In this document: piece by piece, positions 1-6,235 of the stretch | Layout: each line of letters starts with the position of its first letter | Numbering within the stretch: position 1 is the first letter of the stretch | From: CAZJNX01 sp964547415 | Lineage (GTDB): Bacteria; Pseudomonadota; Alphaproteobacteria; Rhizobiales; Amorphaceae | Assembly (NCBI GenBank): GCA_964547415.1 | Contig: CAZJNX010000232.1 | Location: forward strand, 1 to 6,937 | Direction of reading: 5' to 3' | Length of the DNA stretch: 6,937 nt | Notes under the pieces: generated by a model | Told to the model about the DNA's origin: nothing | The model's input: the letters and a program-made list of their open reading frames with translations, nothing else | Database searches by the model: none | Made by a program: the position numbers and the translations under genes

Positions 1-1256
1 AGGATCTGGTGCACGCCGTGGCCGAGCTCGTGGGCGAGCGTCATCACGTCCCGCGTGCGGCCCATGTAGTTGAGGAGGACGTAGGGGTGCGCGGAAGGCA
101 CCGTCGGGTGGGAGAAGGCGCCCGGCGCCTTGCCCGGCCGCACCGGCGCGTCGATCCAGGCGTTGTCGAAGAAGCGGGCGGCGAGGGCGCGCAGCTCCGG
201 CGAGAAGGTGCCGTAGGCCGACAGCACCGTCTCGCGCGCCTCGTCCCAGCTGACCGTCCGGTCGTCCGACTCGGGCAGCGGCGCGTTGCGGTCCCAGTAC
301 TCGAGGACGCCCTTGCCGAGCCAGCGCGCCTTCATGGCGTAGTAGCGGTGGGACAGGCGCGGATAGGCGTCCGTGACGGCCGACACGAGCGCGTCCACCA
401 CCTCCCGCTCCACCCGGTTCGACAGGTGGCGGCTGTCGGCGACGTCGGAAAAGCCCCGCCAGCGGTCGCCGATCTCCTTGTCCTTGGCGAGGGTGTTGGT
501 GATCAGGGTGAAGACGCGGGAATGGGCCGACAGCTCCCCCGCGATCCCCTCGGCGGCGGCGCGCCGGCGCGTCTCGGACGGGTCGAGGAGCTGGTTGAGC
601 GCCTCCTCGAGCGTCACGCTGCCCTCGTCGAGGGGCACGCGGATCGCCGCGATGGTCTCGTCGAACAGCCGCGCCCAGGCCGAGCGGGCCGTCACCGACT
701 TCTCGTGGAACAGTTTCTCGAGCTCGTCGGACAGCTGGAACGGCTTCTCGCGCCTCAGGTCCGTGAGCCAAGGCCGGTAGCGCGCGAGGGCGGGGGAGGC
801 GTCCATCGCCCGGTCGATGACGCCGTCCTCGATGCGGTTGAGCTCGAGCTCGAAGAACAGGAGATGGGCGCCCGCCGCCGTCAGCCGGTCCTGCACGTCG
901 CCGTAGAACTTGGAGCGGTCCGGGTCCGTTGTGTCGCCCGCGTAGGTGAGGCCGGCGAAGGCGGCGAGGCGGCCGACCCGGTCGCTGAGGGCCTCGTACG
1001 CGCCGACGAGGGCGGCGAGGCGCTCGCCCCCGTCCGCCTCGGCGAGGAGACCGGGAAGGGTGCCCTTGTGCGCCGCCTCGAAGGCCTTCGCGTCGGACAG
1101 GACGCGGTCGAGGTCGGCGCGGGTCTCGGGCGCGTCGATGGCCGGATAAAGGTCCGACAGGTCCCATTCGGGCAGGCGGCCGAGGGGCCGCCCGGCGGCG
1201 GAGGCCTGCTCGGTCTGGCGGGGCAGGCGGAACAGGTCGCGAAGGCGTGCGGGCAT
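1..1256 (-). CDS. pepF: M3-family oligoendopeptidase (PepF type), 3' end beyond the window
   Basis: This is a zinc metallopeptidase of family M3 that degrades short peptides, by family knowledge in the cytoplasm. From the ATG at 1254-1256 the frame stays open for 418 codons to the window edge. The N-terminus reads LPEWDLSDLYP at residues 28-38, typical of the PepF/M3 family. The zinc motif HELGH lies at residues 409-413 (bases 18-32), preceded by YVLLNYMGRTRDVMTLA. Family members are about 600 aa, so roughly 190 residues are missing, including the third zinc ligand. The start is chosen because an in-frame TGA lies immediately upstream (1257-1259) and GGAG (1264-1267) stands 7 nt before the ATG. 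No signal peptide is seen. The gene diverges from the L,D-transpeptidase gene and is probably transcribed independently. Family assignment is sure; the exact substrate is not. Confidence 0.93.
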   Translation of the reverse strand, partial: MPARLRDLFRLPRQTEQASAAGRPLGRLPEWDLSDLYPAIDAPETRADLDRVLSDAKAFEAAHKGTLPGLLAEADGGERLAALVGAYEALSDRVGRLAAFAGLTYAGDTTDPDRSKFYGDVQDRLTAAGAHLLFFELELNRIEDGVIDRAMDASPALARYRPWLTDLRREKPFQLSDELEKLFHEKSVTARSAWARLFDETIAAIRVPLDEGSVTLEEALNQLLDPSETRRRAAAEGIAGELSAHSRVFTLITNTLAKDKEIGDRWRGFSDVADSRHLSNRVEREVVDALVSAVTDAYPRLSHRYYAMKARWLGKGVLEYWDRNAPLPESDDRTVSWDEARETVLSAYGTFSPELRALAARFFDNAWIDAPVRPGKAPGAFSHPTVPSAHPYVLLNYMGRTRDVMTLAHELGHGVHQI

Positions 1257-1263
1257 TCACTGT

Positions 1264-1267
1264 CTCC
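1264..1267 (-). promoter_or_regulatory. Ribosome binding site of the oligoendopeptidase gene
   Basis: GGAG on the minus strand, 7 nt before the ATG at 1256. With the in-frame stop directly before that ATG, it fixes the start of the gene. Confidence 0.7.
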
Positions 1268-1483
1268 GGTGCGGGCGCCGCGGCGCCGAAGGGGCGCGGC
1301 TGTGACGGCCATGCAACAGGCGCGTGTGATACGCCGTTCCGCCGAGCGCTGCCACCGGCGGGCGTGGCTTGCAAGCCCCGCGGCGCCGAGGGTGGCCGAG
1401 GGCCGCACCGGCGGGGAAGGGGCTTGCCGGTCGATGCAATTCATGCGTGTATGCGCGGGTGGGCGGCGCAACCCCCGGGTGGC
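1268..1483. other. Divergent intergenic region with promoters for both flanking genes
   Basis: This is the heart of the 240-bp gap between two divergent starts (1256 minus, 1497 plus), so both promoters should lie here. The only plus-strand promoter candidate I see is weak: CTTGCC (1423-1428), an 18-nt spacer, then GTGTAT (1447-1452), compared with the alphaproteobacterial CTTGAC-N17-CTATAT. A perfect 12-bp palindrome, GGCTTGCAAGCC, lies at 1366-1377 and could bind a dimeric regulator. No small gene is convincing here. In-frame upstream ATGs for the plus gene at 1434 and 1443 lack a good ribosome site and would place extra arginine-rich sequence before the signal peptide. Confidence 0.4.
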
Positions 1484-1489
1484 GAGGGA
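1484..1489 (+). promoter_or_regulatory. Ribosome binding site of the L,D-transpeptidase gene
   Basis: GAGGGA placed 7 nt before the ATG at 1497. It favours that start over ATGs at 1434, 1443, 1503 and 1512 in the same frame. Confidence 0.6.
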
Positions 1490-1496
1490 CCGGTCG

Positions 1497-3215
1497 ATGG
1501 CGATGGCTCGGATGGGAACGGCGGTCCTCGCGGCGCTGGTGGCGGCCGCGCTCGCGTCCGGCGCGCGGGCGGGGCCGCTCGGCCTTGCCGATCCTGCCGC
1601 GGGAGCGGACGCGGTCGCGGCCCGCGCCGGCGACCGCTTTCCGGCGGCCCTCGCCGCCGCCCTGTCCGACGGGGCGGTCTCGGCCGCCCTCGGGGAGCGG
1701 CCGGAGGCCGGCGCCTTCGCCGAGGCGATCGTCGCCTTCTACGCCGCGCGCGGCTACCGGCCGGTATGGACGGAGGAGGCGGGCTGGAACGAGCGGGCGG
1801 ACGGCGTCCTCGCCACATTCGCCGCGGCCCGTGCCCACGGGCTCGATCCGGCGCGGTACCTCGCCATCGTCCGGGCGGACGGGGGGGACGGCGCACCCCC
1901 GCTCGCTGCGGCCCGCCCGCTCGCCTCGCCCGCGCGCCTCGCGGCGTCCGGGGAGGGTGGCGAGGGTGCGCTGCAAGCCCGCGCCGGGCGGGAGGTGCGG
2001 CTTGCCGCCGCCGCGCTCCTTTACGCCCGCCACGCCGCCGCCGGGCAGGTGGACCCGCGGCGGCTTTCCCGCATCATCGACGTGGCGCCCGCGGCGCCCG
2101 ACCCGGCGGCGGTCCTCTCGGCCCTCGCCGACGCGCCCGATCCCGCCGCCGTCCTCCTTCGCAGCCACCCGCCCCACCCCGGCTTCGAGGCGCTGCGGCA
2201 GGCCCTCGGCAAGGCCCTCGACAGGCGGGGGGAGGCGCCGCCCCGCCTGCCGGACGGCCCGCTCCTGAGGCGCGGCGTCGTCCATCCCCAGGTGGCGATC
2301 CTGCGCGCCCGCCTCGGGGAGACGGTCTTGCGCGGCACCGACCCCACCGTGTTCGACGCCGCCCTCGCCGAGGCCGTGCGCGCCTTCCAGCGGGAGAACG
2401 GCCTCGTGGCCGACGGAATCGTCGGCCCGCGCACGCGCGCCGCCCTCGACGGGGCGGCCGACGCCGACCCGGTGGCCTCGCTCGTCGCCAACATGGAGCG
2501 CTTCCGCTGGCTGCCGCGGGACCTCGGGGAGCGGCACGTGTTCGTCAACGTCCCCGCCTTCCGCGTGGAGGTGCGCGCGGGCGCAGAGGTCACCTGGCGC
2601 GGGCGGGCGATCGTCGGGCGGCCCGCCAATCCGACGCCCGTCTTCTCCGACATCATGGACCACATCGTGGTCAACCCCTACTGGAACGTGCCCTATTCGA
2701 TCGCCTCCAGCCAGCTCCTGCCCTCGATCCGGCGCAACCCGGGCTGGCTGACGCGGCGCGGCTACGAGGTGGTGTCGAACGGGCGGGTGGTGAGCCCCCA
2801 TGCGGTCGGCTGGAGCGAGGCGACGCTCCGCAAGGTGCGGATCCGCCAGCGGCCGGGCCGGGGCAACGCGCTCGGAGCGGTGAAGTTCATGTTCCCGAAC
2901 CGCCATGCCGTCTATCTCCACGACACGCCGGACAAGCACCTGTTCGACCGCTCCGTCCGCGCCTTCAGCCACGGATGCGTGCGGGTCGACCGGCCGTTCG
3001 ACTTCGCCCGTGCCCTGCTGGCGGGCGAGCCCTCGGTCTCGGGTGCGGCGCTCGAGGGGATGGTGGGCGGCCGGCAGCGCTGGGTGAACCTCGAGGTGCC
3101 GGTCCCGGTTCACATCGCCTACTTCACGCGGGAGGCGACGGCGGACGGCACGATCGTCCGCCACCGGGACCTTTACGGCTTCGACGCCCGCCTGGAGCGG
3201 GCTCTCGGCTTCTAG
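1497..3215 (+). CDS. YcbB/LdtD-type L,D-transpeptidase, exported
   Basis: This enzyme makes 3-3 (mDAP-mDAP) crosslinks in peptidoglycan in the periplasm, by family knowledge. The 572-aa product opens with a signal peptide (hydrophobic residues about 7-20, likely cut after ASGARA at residue 25). A scaffold domain follows with IVAFYAARGYRPVW starting near residue 78. A peptidoglycan-binding domain spans about 263-318 (AVRAFQRENGLVADGIVGPRTRAAL region). The YkuD catalytic domain runs from about 347 to 545. It contains NPYWNVP (393-399), typical of the YcbB group, an insertion at about 402-442 where YcbB has its capping subdomain, a conserved histidine in YLHDT (H475) and the catalytic SHGCVR with C494. 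All key residues are present. E. coli LdtD has 615 aa and the same layout. The next gene encodes a YcbK-type peptidase, as in E. coli. The start at 1497 is supported by its ribosome site and by the signal peptide beginning there. Confidence 0.93.
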   Translation: MAMARMGTAVLAALVAAALASGARAGPLGLADPAAGADAVAARAGDRFPAALAAALSDGAVSAALGERPEAGAFAEAIVAFYAARGYRPVWTEEAGWNERADGVLATFAAARAHGLDPARYLAIVRADGGDGAPPLAAARPLASPARLAASGEGGEGALQARAGREVRLAAAALLYARHAAAGQVDPRRLSRIIDVAPAAPDPAAVLSALADAPDPAAVLLRSHPPHPGFEALRQALGKALDRRGEAPPRLPDGPLLRRGVVHPQVAILRARLGETVLRGTDPTVFDAALAEAVRAFQRENGLVADGIVGPRTRAALDGAADADPVASLVANMERFRWLPRDLGERHVFVNVPAFRVEVRAGAEVTWRGRAIVGRPANPTPVFSDIMDHIVVNPYWNVPYSIASSQLLPSIRRNPGWLTRRGYEVVSNGRVVSPHAVGWSEATLRKVRIRQRPGRGNALGAVKFMFPNRHAVYLHDTPDKHLFDRSVRAFSHGCVRVDRPFDFARALLAGEPSVSGAALEGMVGGRQRWVNLEVPVPVHIAYFTREATADGTIVRHRDLYGFDARLERALGF

Positions 3216-3218
3216 GCC

Positions 3219-3234
3219 CCGCCTGTTCCGGCGG
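3219..3234 (+). terminator. Short hairpin just after the L,D-transpeptidase stop codon
   Basis: CCGCC-TGTTCC-GGCGG forms a 5-bp stem starting 4 nt after the stop codon, followed by only two T residues. It may aid termination or protect the 3' end, but it is not a classic intrinsic terminator. A second small hairpin, CCGGG-CGACA-CCCGG, follows at about 3249-3263. Confidence 0.25.
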
Positions 3235-3329
3235 TTCCGGTGCGGCATCCGGGCGACACCCGGTGGAAAAAGCCGCGGGCCCGGGGGAGGGCGGGTCCGA
3301 CGCCCTGTTTGCAAGCCGGGAACGCTCGG

Positions 3330-3349
3330 GTAAAGGCTCCTTAAGCCTT
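3330..3349 (+). promoter_or_regulatory. CtrA-like site and inverted repeat upstream of the DUF882 gene
   Basis: GTAA (3330-3333), seven bases, then TTAA (3341-3344) matches the CtrA pattern TTAA-N7-TTAA with one mismatch. It overlaps an inverted repeat AAGGCT-CCTTA-AGCCTT (3333-3349). AT-rich sequence is rare in this DNA, so the site stands out about 165 nt before the chosen start codon. CtrA is the alphaproteobacterial cell-cycle regulator and control of a wall hydrolase by it would make sense, but the match is short and the assignment is an inference. Confidence 0.3.
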
Positions 3350-3500
3350 GAGCGGTATCGCACCCGGGTGCCGGGTCGCCCGCGAAGCCGGTGGCTCCGG
3401 AGGGAGCTCGGCCCGCCGCCGCCGATGGGTGGCAGGCGCCCCGGCCCGCGCGGAAGGCGGGCGCGGATCCGGCCCGGAAGGGCCGCCGCGTGCAGGAGCG

Positions 3501-3505
3501 AAGGG
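3501..3505 (+). promoter_or_regulatory. Ribosome binding site selecting a TTG start
   Basis: AAGGG lies 7 nt before TTG at 3513, with a further GGAG at 3495-3498. No in-frame ATG lies between here and the signal peptide. This supports the TTG start over the longer frame that opens at TTG 3348. Confidence 0.5.
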
Positions 3506-3512
3506 TGACAGC

Positions 3513-5342
3513 TTGACCGGTTCCGTATCCGCCGCCGACGCAAGCGAGAGGGCGCCGTTCAACCGGGTCCGCACGCGGCGCCCCGGCCTGCCCGCGCGTC
3601 TCGTCCTGTGGGCCGCTGCCTGCCTCTTCTGTGTCGCAGCCCTCGTGCCCGTCGCCGAGGCGGCCTCGCGCGAGCTCAACCTCTACTTCACCCACACCGG
3701 CGAGCGGCTGAAGGTCGTCTACAAGCGCAACGGCCGATACGTCCCCTCCGCCATCAACGAGCTCAACCGTTTCCTGAGGGACTGGCGGCGCAACGAGGCG
3801 ACGAAGGTCGACCCGGAGCTGTTCGACCTCCTGTGGCACGTCTACCGGGACGTGGGCGCACGCGAGCCGATCCACGTGGTCTCGGCCTACCGCTCGCCGG
3901 CGACCAACAACATGCTGCGCCGTCGCTCCCGCGGGGTCGCCCGCTTCAGCCAGCACACGGCGGGCAAGGCGATCGACTTCTACATCCCGGGCGTGCCGAG
4001 CGCGAAGATCCGCGAGGCCGCCTTCAAGCGGCAGGTGGGGGGCGTCGGCTACTATCCCCGCTCCGGGACGCCGTTCGTCCACCTCGACACGGGCTCGGTG
4101 CGCAGCTGGCCGCGCATGAGCCGCAGCCAGCTCGCCCGCCTGTTCCCGGACGGCAAGACGCTGCACCTGCCGTCCGACGGCAAGCCGCTGAAGAACTACG
4201 AGGCGGCGAAGGCGGCGGAGAAGGCCGGCCGGCTCGCGCGGCTCGACGGGGGCGGGGGCGGGGGCCTCCTCGCGTTCGCCCGGGGCGGTGGCGGCAACCG
4301 CGGCGCGGAGGTCGACCCCAACCGCGGCGTGATCCGTCCGGACTCGGGCGGCGGCGAGGGCCGGCAGGTGGTGACCGCGCTCCTCAACCGGCAGGACGGC
4401 ACGGACATCGACCGGGCGATCGAGCGGGCGAGCCGCCCGACGGTGCCCGAGCGCGCGGCCTCCGCGGACGGGGAGGCGGGCGACGGGGACGAGGGAGGCG
4501 GCCTCTCCCTCCCGCGCCTGCCGCAGCTGCCGTCCGTGCCCCTGCCGGAGGTGTCCATCGGCGGTCTCGTCGACCGCCTGTCGGGTAACGGCGGCGACGG
4601 CGAGGCCACCGGGGACGCGCCGGCCGCGCCGCAGCGGGAAGCGCGCCCGCGCGAGACGGTGGTCGCCGCCGCGAGCCCGCCCACGCGCACCGAGGCGCCG
4701 GCCCTGCCGCGGCCCCGCCCCGGCACGCTCGCGCCCGCGGGCGCCGCGACGCCCACTGCCGTCGAGGACGACGAATCCGGGCCCGACGCGGCGGAGGCGC
4801 CGCCGGTGCCGCGCATCGCGCCGTCCCGCTACTATCCGGACCGTCGCCCCGAGCGGGCGGACGGCCCGGTCGAGGTGGCCGCCCGGGGCGAGGCGGTCGG
4901 CGCGGCGGGGGCGCTCGGCTATGCCGACCCCGTCGCCGACGCGAGCCCGGCCGACGCGCTCGCGGCCATGGACCAGACGGCGCGCCTTCTCGATCCGGCG
5001 CGGCGGGCGGTTCCGTCCGGCTCCGCCTCGCCGGCGGCCGGGACGGTGGAGGGGGCCGATCCGCTCCTGGCGCTGGTGCCGCGCCTTCCGGCCCGCCCCC
5101 TCCTGTTCGCGCCCGACCAGTCGGATCCCGATCTCCTCGTGGCGTCGGAGGCGGTGGAGGACTTCGGCTTCGCCGAGCTCCGCCACCCCAACCGTCATGG
5201 CCAGCTCGGCGGCGAGACCCTCGTCCTGTCCGGCAAGCTCGTGGGCAGCGACCCGGCCCGGTTCGGGCCGGACGGCGCGGGCTTCATAAGTACCGACCGG
5301 TTCGAGCGTCCCTCCATCGTGATCTTCGCACGCCCCCGCTAG
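3513..5342 (+). CDS. DUF882/YcbK (MepK)-type M15-like murein endopeptidase with long C-terminal extension
   Basis: This is a probable zinc peptidoglycan peptidase. E. coli MepK (YcbK) cleaves 3-3 crosslinks, the product of L,D-transpeptidases such as the upstream neighbour. The product is 609 aa from a TTG start. Residues 21-26 read TRRPGL, then a hydrophobic stretch (30-48) and a likely cleavage site at VAEA|AS (50/51). The DUF882 domain spans about 52-215. It contains VSAYRSP (R127), SQHTAGKAID with zinc ligands H148 and D155, and FVHLD with H190. Residues about 215-535 are low-complexity (Gly, Ala, Pro, Arg, Glu), with a poly-Gly run near 245. The last about 70 residues look ordered again and include FGFAELRHPN and ISTDRFERPSIVIFARP. 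E. coli YcbK has only 182 aa. The 297-bp gap after the transpeptidase gene suggests its own promoter. A start at TTG 3348 would give 664 aa but puts 55 arginine- and glycine-rich residues before the signal, so it is unlikely. Confidence 0.88.
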   Translation: MTGSVSAADASERAPFNRVRTRRPGLPARLVLWAAACLFCVAALVPVAEAASRELNLYFTHTGERLKVVYKRNGRYVPSAINELNRFLRDWRRNEATKVDPELFDLLWHVYRDVGAREPIHVVSAYRSPATNNMLRRRSRGVARFSQHTAGKAIDFYIPGVPSAKIREAAFKRQVGGVGYYPRSGTPFVHLDTGSVRSWPRMSRSQLARLFPDGKTLHLPSDGKPLKNYEAAKAAEKAGRLARLDGGGGGGLLAFARGGGGNRGAEVDPNRGVIRPDSGGGEGRQVVTALLNRQDGTDIDRAIERASRPTVPERAASADGEAGDGDEGGGLSLPRLPQLPSVPLPEVSIGGLVDRLSGNGGDGEATGDAPAAPQREARPRETVVAAASPPTRTEAPALPRPRPGTLAPAGAATPTAVEDDESGPDAAEAPPVPRIAPSRYYPDRRPERADGPVEVAARGEAVGAAGALGYADPVADASPADALAAMDQTARLLDPARRAVPSGSASPAAGTVEGADPLLALVPRLPARPLLFAPDQSDPDLLVASEAVEDFGFAELRHPNRHGQLGGETLVLSGKLVGSDPARFGPDGAGFISTDRFERPSIVIFARPR

Positions 5343-5375
5343 GCCCGTCGCGTCCGGGGCTGCCCGGCACGGGCC
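5342..5375 (+). terminator. Nested GC-rich hairpin at the DUF882 stop codon
   Basis: GGCCCGT (5342-5348) pairs with ACGGGCC (5369-5375). Inside it, CCGGG (5354-5358) pairs with CCCGG (5363-5367) around GCTG. The structure begins at the last base of the stop codon and would be strong, but no T-run follows. It may be a Rho-assisted terminator or a 3'-end stabiliser. Confidence 0.35.
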
Positions 5376-5622
5376 GCGCCTCGTCGGCCGCCGAGGCGCC
5401 GGGTCGCTCCGCCACGGCGCCTCGCGCCATCGCCCCGGAGCGCCCGGTGTCCAGGGGCCTCCGGTTCGTCGCGACTTCATCCACAGGTTGTCGTCGGCGG
5501 CCGTCCCCGCGTTGACCCGGCGTGTGCCGGCCACCCGTGCCCGCGACCGGCGCGGCCGCCTCCCGCAAGAGCCTGCAACCCCGGTGCGATGCCGTTTCCG
5601 CAAGGGGCGGCCGCCCTCGTGC
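5376..5622. other. Intergenic stretch without recognisable gene
   Basis: There is no open frame with a ribosome site or protein-like composition on either strand. The only sites noted are TCATCCACA (5477-5485), a near match to a DnaA box standing alone, and TGCAACCCC near 5574. The TGCAACCCC resembles the start of the RNA units downstream but has no anti-SD block or terminator after it. Confidence 0.4.
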
Positions 5623-5636
5623 TTGATCGAGGTCAA
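5623..5636 (+). promoter_or_regulatory. FNR/FixK-type box upstream of small RNA unit 1
   Basis: TTGATCGAGGTCAA fits the FNR/FixK pattern TTGA-N6-TCAA, an inverted repeat. Exactly 33 nt separate it from TGCAACT (5670). With a start at G5671 the box centre is at -41.5, the position of class II FNR-family activators. The bases at -12 to -7 (TAGCGA, 5659-5664) are a weak -10 element. The regulator and the start site are inferred. Confidence 0.55.
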
Positions 5637-5670
5637 GGCTCGGGACAGCCAGTGGTGGTAGCGAAGGGGT

Positions 5671-5831
5671 GCAACTCCTGGTGGATGCGGTGCGAATCGT
5701 GTCTACTTGGTTGCGGATCGTCGCGCTGCAACCCGCACCCGGCGATCCGACCTGCGGTGGGCTTCCCTGAAGCCTCGCCGTGTTGCTCCTCCCTCTTCAC
5801 TGGGCCCGGCCATTCGGTCGGGCCTTTTTTT
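5671..5831 (+). ncRNA. Candidate anti-Shine-Dalgarno small RNA, unit 1 of 3
   Basis: This is a predicted small RNA of about 161 nt. It begins GCAACTCC. A central hairpin joins CGGATCGTC (5714-5722) to GGCGATCCG (5741-5749). A perfect small hairpin GGCTTC-CCT-GAAGCC follows (5760-5774). Then comes GTTGC (5782-5786) leading into CTCCTCCC (5786-5793), and an intrinsic terminator. The 5' GCAAC can pair with GTTGC, closing the RNA and leaving UCCUCCC free. CUCCUCCC is complementary to GGGAGGAG-type ribosome sites. By established knowledge, the alphaproteobacterial alpha-r14/cuckoo/CcsR RNAs carry a CCUCCUCCC motif and often occur as several copies; here the first C of that motif is replaced by G. 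The 5' end is inferred from where similarity between the units begins. Membership in a named family needs a covariance-model search. Confidence 0.7.
5803..5831 (+). terminator. Intrinsic terminator of small RNA unit 1
   Basis: GGCCCGGCC (5803-5811), loop ATTC, then GGTCGGGCC (5816-5824) make a 9-bp stem with one G-U pair. Seven T residues follow (5825-5831). The T-run lies on the plus-strand side only, which fixes the direction of transcription. Confidence 0.9.
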
Positions 5832-5859
5832 CTCGGCGATCGGTCGCGGCGGCGGCCGT

Positions 5860-5873
5860 TTGACCCGGGTCAA
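5860..5873 (+). promoter_or_regulatory. FNR/FixK-type box upstream of small RNA unit 2
   Basis: TTGACCCGGGTCAA is a perfect 14-bp palindrome of the TTGA-N6-TCAA type. As in unit 1, 33 nt separate it from TGCAACT (5907), so the centre is at -41.5 for a start at G5908. The -12 to -7 bases are CACAAG (5896-5901), a weak -10. The box begins 28 nt after the T-run of the unit 1 terminator, so unit 2 should have its own promoter. Confidence 0.55.
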
Positions 5874-5907
5874 GGACCGTGGCCACGCGATGGGGCACAA
5901 GGGGGGT

Positions 5908-6060
5908 GCAACTGCTGGCGGGGTCGCTTCCGGTCGGCTTGCCCGAGTGCCACGGTCGATCGCCGGAAGGTGACGGCGGGCCCCGGGTGCGGGCTTTCCA
6001 GCCTTCGTCATGTTGCTCCTCCCGCGACTTGGGGCCCGGCCATCGGCCGGGCCCACTTTC
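5908..6060 (+). ncRNA. Candidate anti-Shine-Dalgarno small RNA, unit 2 of 3
   Basis: This predicted RNA of about 150 nt is related to units 1 and 3 at both ends. It begins GCAACTGC. The central hairpin differs: CTTCCGG (5927-5933) pairs with CCGGAAG (5963-5969), and GTC/GAC can pair outside it. The small hairpin is reduced to GGCT-TTCC-AGCC (5992-6003). GTTGC (6012-6016) and CTCCTCCC (6016-6023) are intact, and a 10-bp terminator stem follows. The T-run after the stem is broken, so some transcripts may read on towards unit 3. On the opposite strand the block reads as a ribosome site before an ATG, but that ATG is absent from the other two units. Confidence 0.62.
6032..6060 (+). terminator. 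Terminator hairpin of small RNA unit 2 with weak T-run
   Basis: GGGCCCGGCC (6032-6041), loop ATC, GGCCGGGCCC (6045-6054) is a perfect 10-bp stem. It is followed by ACTTTC rather than an unbroken T-run, so termination is probably incomplete compared with units 1 and 3. Confidence 0.65.
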
Positions 6061-6190
6061 GTTCCGGGAGGCGGGCTGCTGGCCCGAGTCCGCCGCGCGA
6101 TTCCGCGGCCACCGCCCCGACGCGGCGCGTTGCGGCGAAAGGTGTTTCCGATCTCGTGGCGAACGCCGTTCGAAGACATCGGTCTCGCGG

Positions 6191-6201
6191 TGACGAGCCA
6201 A
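6191..6201 (+). promoter_or_regulatory. Decayed FNR/FixK-like half-site upstream of unit 3
   Basis: The sequence TGACGAGCCAA stands at the place of the box in units 1 and 2, again followed by GG and 33 nt before TGCAACT (6235). The left half is shifted by two bases and the right half is CCAA instead of TCAA, so a normal dimer site is not preserved. Unit 3 may have lost this control or use another one. CAATGT (6224-6229) occupies the -12 to -7 position. Confidence 0.3.
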
Positions 6202-6235
6202 GGCTCGCGCAAGCAACCCGTGACAATGTGCACCT

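Noticed and set aside
9..1496. In-frame upstream extension of the L,D-transpeptidase to 1068 residues
   Set aside because: The extension is antisense to the M3 peptidase gene, has no domain, and would bury the signal peptide in the middle of the protein.
1247..3508. A plus-strand frame of 753 codons overlapping the L,D-transpeptidase
   Set aside because: Its product is a string of Arg, Gly, Ala and Pro with no domain, as expected for a shifted frame of a GC-rich gene.
5477..5485. TCATCCACA, a near match to a DnaA box
   Set aside because: It is a single site with one mismatch and has no neighbouring boxes, AT-rich unwinding region or replication genes.
1257..5636. A minus-strand frame open for 1459 codons across both cell-wall genes
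   Set aside because: It is antisense to two genes with clear domains and catalytic motifs, its translation is Arg/Gly/Pro-rich with no recognisable domain, and GC-rich codon use keeps such frames free of stops.
5622..5650. CTTGAT / TTTGAC in the palindromes read as ordinary sigma-70 -35 elements
   Set aside because: No -10-like hexamer lies about 17 nt downstream in either unit, while the palindrome and 33-nt spacing fit an FNR-family activator site better. It is not fully excluded.
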